NCBI RefSeq assembly: GCF_030693805.1
Contig: NZ_JAUXZW010000391.1
Coordinates: 1-40,276 of the forward strand
Length of the DNA stretch: 40,276 nt
Reading direction: 5' to 3'
DNA from: Phenylobacterium sp.
GTDB lineage: Bacteria; Pseudomonadota; Alphaproteobacteria; Caulobacterales; Caulobacteraceae
In this document: positions 9,505 to 19,318 of the stretch, in pieces
Layout: every line of letters starts with the position of its first letter
Position numbering within the stretch: the first letter of the stretch is position 1
Notes under the pieces: generated by a model
The model's input: the letters and a program-made list of their open reading frames with translations, nothing else
Databases searched by the model: none
Told to the model about the DNA's origin: nothing
Program-made: the position numbers and the translations under genes

Positions 9505-10074
9505 ATGGAACTGATCCTCGTGCGCCATGGGCTGCCGCTGCGCAGCGACGACAGTGCGGATCCGATGCTGTCGCCCGAAGGTGACGACCAGGCGGGCAAG
9601 GTCGCGGCCTGGCTGGCCCACGAAGGCGCGGACGCAGTGTGGTCCAGTCCCATGAAGCGCGCGAAGCAGACCGCCCAGCCCCTCGCCGATCGCCTGGGCC
9701 AAGGCGTGAGCCTGCACGAAGGTGTCGCTGAGTACGACGCTGACGGCGGTTACTACGTGCCGCTCGAGGTCCTCAAGCGCGAGGACTATGAGGCCTGGAA
9801 GGCTGTCACCAGCGGTCAGACCGCCCGCGACATGAGTGCATTCCAGAAGACAGTGGTTGCAGCGCTGGAGGAAGTGGTCGCCGCCCACGCCGGCCAGCGG
9901 GTCGCCGTGTTCTGCCATGGCGGGGTGATCAACGTCTGGACGGCCCACGTACTCGGCATGCCTGCCCGTCTGTTCTTCGAACCCGGCTACACCAGCGTCC
10001 ACCGCTTCATGTGCGCGCGCAGCGGACAGCGAAACATCCTGGCTCTCAACGAGCGCGCTCACCTGCGTACGTAA
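9505..10074 (+). CDS. Histidine phosphatase family protein
   Basis: MELILVRHGLPLR (RHG motif), SSPMKRAKQTAQPLA, VAVFCHGGVINV. Confidence 0.92.
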   Translation: MELILVRHGLPLRSDDSADPMLSPEGDDQAGKVAAWLAHEGADAVWSSPMKRAKQTAQPLADRLGQGVSLHEGVAEYDADGGYYVPLEVLKREDYEAWKAVTSGQTARDMSAFQKTVVAALEEVVAAHAGQRVAVFCHGGVINVWTAHVLGMPARLFFEPGYTSVHRFMCARSGQRNILALNERAHLRT

Positions 10075-10198
10075 CCGAGCCGCTTGCCTAGGTCGCATTT
10101 CACGCAATCGACCGTTCCGATGTTCGCATTGGCAGACGTCGTCCCTGCACCCATAGTCGCAGCAAGACGAGCAGCGCCGTGCTCCGAGAACATGGGAA

Positions 10199-10963
10199 AT
10201 GGAAATGCGATTTCTGGGCAAGGTTGCGGTGATCGCCGGCGCTTCGGAAGGAATTGGCCGGGCCACGGCGCAGTTGATGGCCGGCGAAGGCGCCACGGTC
10301 GTCGCCGTAGCGCGCAACGCCGAGAACCTGGGAAGCCTCGCTGCGGAGCCCGTCGAAGGACCGGGCGTCGTCGAGGGGTTTCCGGCCGACCTGGTGTCTG
10401 AGGAGGCCGTCGTGGCCGTCGTCGACCACGTGGTCAAGGCGCATGGGCGTATCGACATCCTGGTCAATAACATCGGCGGTTCGACCATCGTCGCCAAACC
10501 GTTCGCGACGGTTGAAGACACCTCGCTCGACGACTTCGAACGGATGCTGAGGTTCAACCTCGTGCCGACGTTCCTGATGTGCAAATACGCCGGCGCGGTC
10601 ATGAAGCGCCAAGGCTCTGGAAAGATCGTCAATCTTTCCTCGCTTTCCGCGCGAGGCCACAGTTCGATCAGCCCCTATGGCGCGGCGAAGGCCGGTATCG
10701 AGAGCTTCACCACCAAGCTTTCACGCGAGCTCGGCCCGTTCGGGATCAACGTCAACGCGGTCGCGCCAGGTCTCGTACTGACCGATCGGATCAATCGTAC
10801 GATCGGCGCCGTCTCGCCGGAGGTGCGGGCCGAGCGCGTGAAGTCGATACCGCTGCGCCGGGACTCGCAGCCGGAGGATCAGGCCAGGGTGATCGCCTTT
10901 CTGTGTTCCAGCGACGCTGACATGGTGACCGGCAGCACGCTGGACGTCTCCGGTGGGCTCTGA
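10199..10963 (+). CDS. SDR family oxidoreductase
   Basis: GASEGIGRAT, NNIGG, YGAAKAGIESF, NVNAVAPGLVLT. Confidence 0.93.
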   Translation: MEMRFLGKVAVIAGASEGIGRATAQLMAGEGATVVAVARNAENLGSLAAEPVEGPGVVEGFPADLVSEEAVVAVVDHVVKAHGRIDILVNNIGGSTIVAKPFATVEDTSLDDFERMLRFNLVPTFLMCKYAGAVMKRQGSGKIVNLSSLSARGHSSISPYGAAKAGIESFTTKLSRELGPFGINVNAVAPGLVLTDRINRTIGAVSPEVRAERVKSIPLRRDSQPEDQARVIAFLCSSDADMVTGSTLDVSGGL

Positions 10964-11027
10964 CGGAGCAGTCCGGACCAGCAACCTCGGCGCGATTGGC
11001 GGTTTCCGAACATTTGACGGGGCTAAC

Positions 11028-11504
11028 ATGACGGAAGAAGACCTTGAACCCTTAGTGCAAGCGCTTCGGAGAGACCGCATAGGTCTTGAGTCGCCTCCCG
11101 ACACGGTCCTTGTGGAGGCTGGAGCGATCCGCAAATTCGCCAAGTCGATCGGCGAGACGAATCCGATTTATTTCGATGAAGACTATGCGCGCAAGTCGCG
11201 GTTCGGCAGGATCATCGCGCCGCCGACTTTCCCGTCCTGCCTGATCTTCTCCGCCATGTCGCAGATACCGAGGGTAGGCCCTAATTTGGAAGCGTTGTCC
11301 CGCGTACTTCACACAGACGATATCGTGGAAAGCCATCGGCCGATCATGGCAGGCGATCGGATCACCTCGACGGCGCGCTGCGCCGACGTCTTCCAACGCA
11401 CCGGCAAGCAGGGGGCGATGCTGTTCGAAGCGATCGACATCACCCAGACAGATCAAGCGAACGATCGGGTGGCAGTGGTCCGCATGATCACGGTCCGCTT
11501 CTGA
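11028..11504 (+). CDS. MaoC-like dehydratase, FAS1-type N-terminal hotdog domain protein
   Basis: VLVEAGAIRKFAKSIGETNPIYFDEDYARKSRFGRIIAPPTFPSCLIF. Confidence 0.85.
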   Translation: MTEEDLEPLVQALRRDRIGLESPPDTVLVEAGAIRKFAKSIGETNPIYFDEDYARKSRFGRIIAPPTFPSCLIFSAMSQIPRVGPNLEALSRVLHTDDIVESHRPIMAGDRITSTARCADVFQRTGKQGAMLFEAIDITQTDQANDRVAVVRMITVRF

Positions 11505-11512
11505 GGAACGCC

Positions 11513-11935
11513 ATGACCCCCATATCGCATATCAACGAACTGGTCCTGGGTCAGGCGATCCCGGAACTCGTCCACACCATCACCACCGCCGATCTCGTGC
11601 GCTACGCGGGCGCCTCCGACGACTACGCGCCCCAGCACTGGGACCATCTCTATATGTCGGAGCGCGGATTTCCGGGGGTGATCGTGCATGGCTGGTTCAC
11701 GTTCGCGCTCATGTGCAGAGCTGCGACGGACTGGATCTCGCCCGAGACCGCCGACGTCGCCAGCTACGCGGTCCGCTACCACACGGTGACGCTTCCGGGA
11801 GAGATCCACCTTGGCGGCGAAGTCATCGCCCTCATGATCGATGGTGATGAACGCACCGCCGACCTGAAGCTCTGGGCCAAGAACACAACCGGGGTGATGA
11901 CAACCTCCGGGACGCTGAGCTTGAAGTTCGCCTGA
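11513..11935 (+). CDS. MaoC family dehydratase (second hotdog subunit)
   Basis: RYAGASDDYAPQHWDHLYMSERGFPGVIVHGWFTFALMCRA; starts 9 nt after the end of the previous CDS. Confidence 0.87.
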   Translation: MTPISHINELVLGQAIPELVHTITTADLVRYAGASDDYAPQHWDHLYMSERGFPGVIVHGWFTFALMCRAATDWISPETADVASYAVRYHTVTLPGEIHLGGEVIALMIDGDERTADLKLWAKNTTGVMTTSGTLSLKFA

Positions 11936-11955
11936 GGTGCGACGCCGTCCACGGT

Positions 11956-12132
11956 TCACGCGGCCTGCGCCACGGCGTCCAGCAGCGCGCCCGCGGGGGC
12001 GAAGTCGACGCCCCGCTCAGACAGAAGGCCCTCGACGTCCTTCAAGCGGGAAGGGTATCTCACGCGCGTCATCACCACGATGCGAACCACGGGAGACTCC
12101 GGCAGGTCGTGCGAGGTGATCTTGTCCTGAAC
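11956..12132 (-). pseudogene. Possible relic of the 3' end of an unidentified gene
   Basis: TVQDKITSHDLPESPVVRIVVMTRVRYPSRLKDVEGLLSERGVDFAPAGALLDAVAQAA*; strong GC3 bias in this frame, no 5' body. Confidence 0.3.
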
Positions 12133-12172
12133 CGTCGACGCTGCCGCGCAGCCCGCTGAAGAGGCCCATGCC

Positions 12173-13144
12173 ATGAAGACCCGCATTACCGAACTGTTCG
12201 ACATCCAACACCCGATCATCCAGGGCGGGATGCACTTCGTGGGCTTCGCTGAGATGGCGGCGGCGGTGTCGGAGGCCGGGGGCCTGGGCATCATCACCGC
12301 CCTGACCCAACGCACGCCGGAGTTGCTGCGAGCGGAGATCGCCAAGGCGCGGACCATGACGTCCAAACCCATCGGCGTGAACCTGACCTTCCTGCCCGCC
12401 ACGACGCCGCCGGACTATCCCGGCTACATCGACGCGCTGATCGACGGCGGCGTGAAGATCGTCGAGACCGCGGGCAACAACCCGCAGAAGTGGCTGCCGC
12501 TCCTGAAGGAAAACGGCATCAAGGTGATCCACAAGTGCACCGCGGTGCGCCACGCGTTGAAGGCCGAGGCCATCGGCTGTGACGCGGTCAGCGTCGACGG
12601 CTTCGAGTGCGGCGGCCACCCGGGCGAGGACGACGTCCCGAACATGATCCTGCTGCCGCGCGCCGCGGACGAACTGAAGATCCCATTCGTCGCCTCGGGC
12701 GGCATGGCCGACGCCCGCAGTCTCGTGGCCGTCCTGGCCATGGGCGCGCAGGGTATGAACATGGGCACGCGGTTCATGGCGACCAAGGAAGCACCGGTCC
12801 ATGACAACGTGAAGCAGGCTCTGGTCGCGGCTTCCGAACTGGACACCCGGCTGATCATGCGTCCGCTGCGCAATACCGAACGCGTGCTCAACAACGCCGC
12901 GGTCGAACGCCTGCTCGAAACCGAGAAGGCGATGGGCGACAAGATTGAGTTCAAGGACATCCTGGGCGAGGTCGCCGGCGTCTACCCGCGGATCATGCAG
13001 AACGGCGAGTTGGACGCCGGCGCCTGGTCGTGCGGGATGGTCGCCGGCCTGATCTACGACATCCCCACGGTGAAGGAACTGATCGACCGGATCATGTCCG
13101 AAGCCGAGGCGATCATCCGTGGGCGCCTGATGGGCGTGCTTTGA
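12173..13144 (+). CDS. Nitronate monooxygenase / 2-nitropropane dioxygenase family
   Basis: FDIQHPIIQGGMHFVGFAEMAAAVSEAGGLGIITALTQ.., GFECGGHPGEDDV, ASGGMADARSLVAVLAMGAQGMNMGTRFMATKEAPVH. Confidence 0.93.
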   Translation: MKTRITELFDIQHPIIQGGMHFVGFAEMAAAVSEAGGLGIITALTQRTPELLRAEIAKARTMTSKPIGVNLTFLPATTPPDYPGYIDALIDGGVKIVETAGNNPQKWLPLLKENGIKVIHKCTAVRHALKAEAIGCDAVSVDGFECGGHPGEDDVPNMILLPRAADELKIPFVASGGMADARSLVAVLAMGAQGMNMGTRFMATKEAPVHDNVKQALVAASELDTRLIMRPLRNTERVLNNAAVERLLETEKAMGDKIEFKDILGEVAGVYPRIMQNGELDAGAWSCGMVAGLIYDIPTVKELIDRIMSEAEAIIRGRLMGVL

Positions 13145-13266
13145 CAGCCCACGAAGCACGAGGCACGCCAAGACTTGTTCTCGGTCAATGGATCGGTATG
13201 ACCTTTGAATCAGCTCCGTGTGTCGACGCCCTTTGAGCGGCGTCTCCGGGGTATGCGGAGAGACGG

Positions 13267-14019
13267 ATGGATCTGCAACTGACAGGCAAACGTGCGCTCG
13301 TCACAGGCGCGAGCCGCGGCATCGGCAAGGAGATTGCGCGAGCCTTGGCGGCCGAAGGCGCGGACGTCGTCGTGGCCTCGCGAGGATTGGAGGCCCTTCA
13401 GGCCGCGGCCGCGGAGATCGCTCAAGCGACCGGGCGGCGGGTCGAGCCGATAGCCGCCGACACTGGCGATGACGCCTCTGTGCTGGCGCTTGTCAGCGCT
13501 GCGGTCGCGGCCTTCGGCGGCGTCGACATCCTGGTGAACAATGCCGCGGCGGTTGGCGGCGGCGGCGGTTCGTTTCCGAACATGGCCAGTGACAAGCTGA
13601 TCGCCGACCTCAACGTCAAGGTCGCGGGCTACATGCGCACCGCCCAGGCCGCAGCGCCCCACATGATCGCCGGCGGCTGGGGGCGGATCATCAACATCGG
13701 CGGCGTGGCTGCGCGAATGACCTACAATCCGTTCGGGTCCATGCGGAACGCCGCGATCAGCGCGCTTTCGGCCAACCTAGCGAACGAACTGGGTCCCAAG
13801 GGCGTCACCGTCAACACCGTCCACCCCGGCTTCACGATGACGGAGAGATCCAGCGAGGCCTTTGAAAAGCGCGCCATCGAGTTGAACACCATCGGGCGCG
13901 CGGTGCATGCGCGAGAAGTCGCATGGCTGGTGACAATGCTCGCCTCGCCCCTGTGCGGCGCGATCAATGGCGAGACCATCCTGGGCGGCGGCGGGCTAAA
14001 GGGCGCGATCTCGTACTAG
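13267..14019 (+). CDS. SDR family protein with non-canonical catalytic residues
   Basis: TGASRGIGKEIA and NNAA present; YxxxK region reads FGSMRNAAISAL. Confidence 0.9.
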   Translation: MDLQLTGKRALVTGASRGIGKEIARALAAEGADVVVASRGLEALQAAAAEIAQATGRRVEPIAADTGDDASVLALVSAAVAAFGGVDILVNNAAAVGGGGGSFPNMASDKLIADLNVKVAGYMRTAQAAAPHMIAGGWGRIINIGGVAARMTYNPFGSMRNAAISALSANLANELGPKGVTVNTVHPGFTMTERSSEAFEKRAIELNTIGRAVHAREVAWLVTMLASPLCGAINGETILGGGGLKGAISY

Positions 14020-14143
14020 GACCGAAGCTGTCTCTCGGTGGTCAGGTCACATCCTGAACGCGGCGCGTCGCTTGCCGCTCTTTGAAGAGCAGCAGATCGT
14101 CCTCGTCTAAATCAAACTGGCATCCTCAGAAGGACATGCCCGT

Positions 14144-15532
14144 ATGGCCGAGCTCCATTCGCCTCAACTGCGGGCGACGATCACCCCAAAGGTTACGGGC
14201 CCGCTTACGGGCGGCGCTCACGGCTGGGCTTTCGGCGCGCCGGTCGAGGATCTGGATGGCCGCGGCTACAGCTTCCAGGAGTTCCTGATCGAAGGCGTCG
14301 CTCGATCGTACCGGGCTGCCGCCGGCCACGCGCCGGGCCGCGACGGGCTTTGGGCTGCCGAGCCTGGCGACACCGCCGCCTACAAGACGCGCATCATGGT
14401 CGCGCGACCTATCGATCCGTCCAAGTTCAATGGCGTAGCCCTGTTGAACTGGCAGAACGTCACCGCGGACTTCGACATCGGCTATCCGTCCGGCGAGGAG
14501 CTGTTCGGCGGCTGCGCCTGGGTGGGCGTCACCGCGCAGCGGATCGGCGTCCACGGGATGCAAGGCGTGACCAAGAGCCTCGCCGCGTGGGATCCCCAGC
14601 GCTACGTCGACCTGCATCATCCCGGTGACGCCTTCAGCTACGATATCTTCGCCCAGGTGGGGCGGCTGTTGAAGGGCGCGCCTGGCGTCGGCGTCGACCC
14701 GCTCGACGGCCTTAGGCCCGAGGTGTTGCTGGCCATGGGCGGCTCGCAGTCGGCCATGCGGCTGGGCTCCTACATCAACGCAGCCCAGCCACACGACAAG
14801 CTGTTCGACGGGTTCCTGCTGAGCGCGCATTGGGGCATCTGCCCGCCGGTTGTCGAAACGCCGTTGAGCACGCAGTTTGCGCCCTTGGACGCGGGCGTGC
14901 TCACGGGCACGTCGCAGATCGCCGACCGGGGCGACGCCCCCATCATGGTGCTGGCCGGTGAAACCGAAGCCCTGGCCAACTTCCCCGCGCGGCAGCCCGA
15001 CACCGAGACCTTTCGCTTCTGGGAAGTGGCCGGCGTCGCCCACAGCGATCCGGCCCAGGCCGCGACCATGGCGGCGATCGCCGACCGCGACGGCATGCCC
15101 TTCGCCGCCGCGCCGCCGCCTCGCAACGTCCTGGAGTGGGGCTTCCTGCGAGACGCCGCGCTGCGCCATCTGATCCGGTGGGTGCGCGAGGGGATCGCGC
15201 CGCCGCGCTTCCCCCTGATCGACATCGTCCAGGGGCCGAACGGCGGCATGATCCAGCGCGACGAGCTCGGCAATGCGCTGGGCGGCATCCGCCTTCCCGA
15301 CCTGGCTGTCGCCACCGGGATCCATCTCGGGACCAATGTGAACGACCCAACCTACGCAACCTCAGGTGAGTCACGCATGTTCGACCTCGATCGGATGCTC
15401 GACCTGCACGATGAACCCGAGGACTTCCTGATGGCCTGGGATGGCGCGGTGCAGGACCTGGTCGATGGGGGCCTGGCCTCTCCCGATGCGGCGGCCAACC
15501 TCCGCCGGCGCGGCTGGGTCGTCTGGCCGTAA
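14144..15532 (+). CDS. Alpha/beta hydrolase domain-containing protein (Abhydrolase_10-like)
   Basis: 462 aa; YKTRIMVARPIDPSKFNGVALLNWQNVTADFDIGYPSGEELFGGCAWVGVTAQRIGVHGM.., LLAMGGSQSAMRL, VAGVAHSD. Confidence 0.85.
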   Translation: MAELHSPQLRATITPKVTGPLTGGAHGWAFGAPVEDLDGRGYSFQEFLIEGVARSYRAAAGHAPGRDGLWAAEPGDTAAYKTRIMVARPIDPSKFNGVALLNWQNVTADFDIGYPSGEELFGGCAWVGVTAQRIGVHGMQGVTKSLAAWDPQRYVDLHHPGDAFSYDIFAQVGRLLKGAPGVGVDPLDGLRPEVLLAMGGSQSAMRLGSYINAAQPHDKLFDGFLLSAHWGICPPVVETPLSTQFAPLDAGVLTGTSQIADRGDAPIMVLAGETEALANFPARQPDTETFRFWEVAGVAHSDPAQAATMAAIADRDGMPFAAAPPPRNVLEWGFLRDAALRHLIRWVREGIAPPRFPLIDIVQGPNGGMIQRDELGNALGGIRLPDLAVATGIHLGTNVNDPTYATSGESRMFDLDRMLDLHDEPEDFLMAWDGAVQDLVDGGLASPDAAANLRRRGWVVWP

Positions 15533-15635
15533 GGTCCGCCCCAGTCTGTTCGCGGGGGATGGGACGCAGAATCGACGTAGTCGCCGAGCTGCGGCAATTG
15601 GATGTGCCGACGGCGCCCCTAGATCGGTTGGCGCG

Positions 15636-16028
15636 TCACTTGGGTCGGTAAAGGGCACACAGTTTATTGCCATCGGGATCACGCACGTAAGCCAAGTGTA
15701 CCGCTCCCATATTGGTGTTGCGCGGTCCCGGCGCGTCCTCGATCGAAGCACCGCCTTGCGCGACGGCGACGTCATGGAACTCTCTCACCTGCTCGGGGGA
15801 ATGGCACTTAAAGGCGACGGTGCCGCCGTTGGCGAAGGTGGCCGCCTGGTCGTTGATCGGCTCGCTGACACAAAACGTATTGCCATCATGCCGGTAGAAG
15901 AGCCGAGTGTGGCCGCTATCCGCCTTGTTGCGCATCGGTTCGCCCACGCCAAGTGTCCCGAGCACCGCGTCATAGAAGCGCTTCGAGCGCTCTATGTCGT
16001 TCGACCCGACCATCACGTGATTGAACAT
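15636..16028 (-). CDS. VOC / glyoxalase family protein
   Basis: MFNHVMVGSNDIERSKRFYDAVLGTLGV..GGTVAFKCHSPEQVREFHDVAVAQGG..YVRDPDGNKLCALYRP. Confidence 0.92.
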   Translation of the reverse strand: MFNHVMVGSNDIERSKRFYDAVLGTLGVGEPMRNKADSGHTRLFYRHDGNTFCVSEPINDQAATFANGGTVAFKCHSPEQVREFHDVAVAQGGASIEDAPGPRNTNMGAVHLAYVRDPDGNKLCALYRPK

Positions 16029-16395
16029 CGTTCTCTCCCTCGTTGGGCGTATCGGGCTGTCCAAGCGAATACCCGGCGCACGAGAAATCGCAACGATCGG
16101 GCTGCCTGGCAACCTCCGCAATGTAACCATGACGGCCGTCAGTCCAACGGCAACCTGTCTCCACTTGGCGAAGTGAGAGTAGGGGCGCTCTGCGTGCGAA
16201 CATGCGCGGCTGCCACCTCGGGCGAGCTATCTGAGTAGCGAAACGGGTTGGTCGATTTGCCTATAACCAATGGGCATACGGCAAGCCTCCAACTGGCCTT
16301 GGCTGACAGAGCCCCCGGCGCTTCTTTTTGGAGCGTCTACGGCCTAAAATGGCCTCAAGCGCGCAGTCGCCGGCTCAGGATTTGGATGCCTCCAG

Positions 16396-17469
16396 TTGAT
16401 CGATAAATACGGTTGGACCGATTTGCTGGCGCGGGAATTTACGCCTCACGCCATTGAGGGCCACATCCCTGGGCGGATCATCGTTCAGCACCGCGATAGC
16501 TATCTAGTCGTCACCGATGACGGCGAGCTGCGCGGCAAGATTTCCGGGCGCCTGCTGCACGAGGCTGGGGAGGCGGGCTATCCCGCCGTCGGGGATTGGG
16601 TTGCGCTTGCGTTGAATGAGGCGGAATCCACCGCCACCATCCACGCCGTTCTGCCGCGCCGCACTGCGTTCGTACGGCGGGGCGCTATCGACAGCTCTCA
16701 CGGGCTGCAAGTCATCGCCGCAAATATCGATGTCGCTTTCGTGGTCACCTCCCTGAACGCCGACCTCAACGCCCGTCGAATCGAGCGTTACCTCGCCGCC
16801 GCATGGCAGAGCGGCGCCCGGCCGGTGGTGGTGCTGACAAAGTCGGACCTTAGTGACGATCCAACCGGAGAGGCCGCTGAGATGGCGGCGCTGGCGCCTG
16901 ACTGCCCGGTGGTGGCGGTTTCGGCGCGCCAGGGCATGGGGCTGGACGCCATGTTGGCCCAGCTTGGCCCCGGAGAGACCGGCGTGCTGATCGGCTCGTC
17001 TGGGGTTGGCAAGTCCACTCTCGTCAACGCCCTGTTGGGGGAGGAACGGATGGCGACGCAAACGATCCGCGATAGTGACGATCACGGGCGCCACACGACC
17101 AGCCACCGGCAGCTGATCCTCCTCCCCGCTGGCGGCATGATCCTCGATACGCCCGGCATCCGCGAGGTCGGGCTTGTGAACGCCGACGAGGGCGTGAGCG
17201 TCGTGTTCGACGACATCGAGCAACTGATCCAGGCCTGCCGGTTCAACGACTGCGGTCACGGCCACGAACCGGGCTGCGCCGTTGGCGCCGCTTTGCAGAG
17301 CGGCGCGCTTGACCGTGCTCGTTGGGACCATTTCCAAAAGCTAGCGATTGAAATGGCGGCGACGGAGGCCAAGGCGGAGCAGGTCGCCAAGAACGACGAA
17401 CGTCGTCGCTTCGTCGCGCTTCAAAAGGGATATCGCGCCGCGAAGCGGGACCATAGAGGCTCCCGCTGA
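16396..17469 (+). CDS. rsgA: Ribosome small subunit-dependent GTPase A (TTG start)
   Basis: Circularly permuted GTPase: VLTKSD, IGSSGVGKSTLVNALLG, DTPGIREVGL; C-terminal CRFNDCGHGHEPGCAVGAAL zinc motif. Confidence 0.96.
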   Translation: MIDKYGWTDLLAREFTPHAIEGHIPGRIIVQHRDSYLVVTDDGELRGKISGRLLHEAGEAGYPAVGDWVALALNEAESTATIHAVLPRRTAFVRRGAIDSSHGLQVIAANIDVAFVVTSLNADLNARRIERYLAAAWQSGARPVVVLTKSDLSDDPTGEAAEMAALAPDCPVVAVSARQGMGLDAMLAQLGPGETGVLIGSSGVGKSTLVNALLGEERMATQTIRDSDDHGRHTTSHRQLILLPAGGMILDTPGIREVGLVNADEGVSVVFDDIEQLIQACRFNDCGHGHEPGCAVGAALQSGALDRARWDHFQKLAIEMAATEAKAEQVAKNDERRRFVALQKGYRAAKRDHRGSR

Positions 17470-17665
17470 TCCTTAGCCGCCTTCACCATCGTCACCACCA
17501 CTGCGTCTCAGAACACCGAAGCGGTCGAGGCGAGCACGCTTTAGGACGTCGCCGACAGCGGGCGCGCCAAATCAATTAGCAGCAAGCACTGTTTCCTTTA
17601 GGCTGGGCGCGTCTGCGCACGGGTTGTCTCCGGCTCAACCGCAATCGCATTGTAATGAAGTGGGG

Positions 17666-19318
17666 ATGGAACTCATGACTCTCGGAGTGCAAACCGCTGA
17701 AGCGAAACGCGAGGGAACGGGCGCCATCGAATGGGACGCCATCGTAATCGGCGCGGGCGTTTCTGGGCTCTATCAGCTCTACAGGCTGCGCGAGCTCGGC
17801 ATGAAAACGCTTGTACTGGAGAAGGGCGCGCGCGTTGGAGGGACTTGGTATTGGAACCGGTATCCCGGCGCGAGATTTGATTCCGAGAGCTGGACCTATA
17901 TCTATTCTTTTTCAAAAGAAGTGTTGGACGAGTGGACGTGGACCGAGCACTTCGCGTCACAGCCCGAGACTGAGCGTTATCTGAACTTTGTCGCAGACAA
18001 ATTCGACCTTCGCCAATATATTGAGTTCAACAGCGAAGTCGTGGCGGCTCATTACGACGAAGGGTCCCGATCGTGGAAATTGTCGCTGTCGGATGGGCGC
18101 GAGTACCGGACGAGATTTCTGGTCACCGCCATTGGAATTCTGTCGGAAGCCACGCTGCCAAGCATAAAGGGGGTTGAGACGTTCAGGGGCGCTTCCTTCC
18201 ATACCGCGCGTTGGCCGGAGCAGGGCGTGGATCTCAAAGGCAAGCGAGTGGCGGTCATTGGGACTGGCTCCACCGGCGTGCAGGTTGTCCAGGAAGTCTC
18301 CAAGGTCGCCGGCCAGCTGACCGTTTTCCAACGCACCGCGAACTGGGCGGCTCCGCTTCACAACAGTAAGATCGCGCCCGAAGAAATGCAGCGGATTCGC
18401 GCCGATTACCCCGACATCCTGGCGCGATGCCGGGAGACGCCCCAATGCTTCGTCCACGCCCCGGATCCGCGCTCGGCGCTTGAGGTGACTGACCAAGAGC
18501 GCGAGGCGTTCTTCGAGCAGCGTTACTCTGAGCCCGGCTTCGGGATCTGGTATGGGAACTTCCGCGACATCCTGGTGAACCGAGAGGCCAATAGACTGAT
18601 CAGCGATTTCGTGGCTCGGAAAATCCGAGAACGTGTGAAGGATCCTGCTATCGCCGACAAGCTGATACCCAAGGACCACGGCTTCGGAACGCGCAGATTG
18701 CCCCTCGAGACGAAATACTTCGAAGCCTTCAATCAGCCAAATGTCGAACTCGTGGACGTCAAGGCAACGCCAATCGAAGAAATCACGGAAACCGGCATCA
18801 GGACGACCGCCAGGGAATATGAACTGGATGCGATCATCTACGCCACCGGCTTCAACGCCATCATTGGCGCCTTCGAGGCGATCGACATCAGGGGCGTCGG
18901 CGGCAAGAGCCTCAAAGAGGAATGGTCCTCAGGACCCCACACCTTCCTGGGCTTCCTGGTGGCCGGCTTCCCGAACATGCTCATGGTCATGGGCCCGCAC
19001 GGCGGCCTCGGCAATTTCACGCGATTCGCCGAGTTCAATGCGAACTGGGTGACGGAACTGCTCGGCTACGCGCGCGCCCGCGGGGTCACGCGGGTGGAGA
19101 CGACGGCGGAGGCCCAAGAGGAGTGGTATCGCCACGTAGTTGAATCCGCAGCCGGACTGCTGAGCAATGAAGTCGATTCTTGGATGACCGGGATCAACAA
19201 GAACGTCGAAGGCAGAAGCGTTCGCAGACCGTATCGGTACGGCGGCGGTTTCCCGGGCTTCAAGCGGTATTGCGACCAGGTGGTGGAAAACGGGTACGCC
19301 GGCGTCGTTTTCGACTAG
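17666..19318 (+). CDS. Flavin-containing monooxygenase, probable Baeyer-Villiger type
   Basis: AIVIGAGVSGLYQLYRLRELG, GGTWYWNRYPGARFD, BVMO fingerprint FRGASFHTARWPE, second Rossmann AVIGTGSTGVQV. Confidence 0.93.
   Translation: MELMTLGVQTAEAKREGTGAIEWDAIVIGAGVSGLYQLYRLRELGMKTLVLEKGARVGGTWYWNRYPGARFDSESWTYIYSFSKEVLDEWTWTEHFASQPETERYLNFVADKFDLRQYIEFNSEVVAAHYDEGSRSWKLSLSDGREYRTRFLVTAIGILSEATLPSIKGVETFRGASFHTARWPEQGVDLKGKRVAVIGTGSTGVQVVQEVSKVAGQLTVFQRTANWAAPLHNSKIAPEEMQRIRADYPDILARCRETPQCFVHAPDPRSALEVTDQEREAFFEQRYSEPGFGIWYGNFRDILVNREANRLISDFVARKIRERVKDPAIADKLIPKDHGFGTRRLPLETKYFEAFNQPNVELVDVKATPIEEITETGIRTTAREYELDAIIYATGFNAIIGAFEAIDIRGVGGKSLKEEWSSGPHTFLGFLVAGFPNMLMVMGPHGGLGNFTRFAEFNANWVTELLGYARARGVTRVETTAEAQEEWYRHVVESAAGLLSNEVDSWMTGINKNVEGRSVRRPYRYGGGFPGFKRYCDQVVENGYAGVVFD

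Noticed and set aside
9451-10632. 393-aa minus-strand ORF
   Set aside because: Spans two well-supported + strand genes (histidine phosphatase and SDR); shadow.
12017-13171. 384-aa minus-strand ORF opposite nitronate monooxygenase
   Set aside because: Antisense shadow ORF in GC-rich DNA; the + strand has clear family motifs and this frame has low-complexity Arg/His/Gly/Asp-rich content.
14126-15325. 399-aa minus-strand ORF opposite the hydrolase
   Set aside because: Shadow ORF; composition is Asp/Arg/Gly/His-biased with no recognisable motif.
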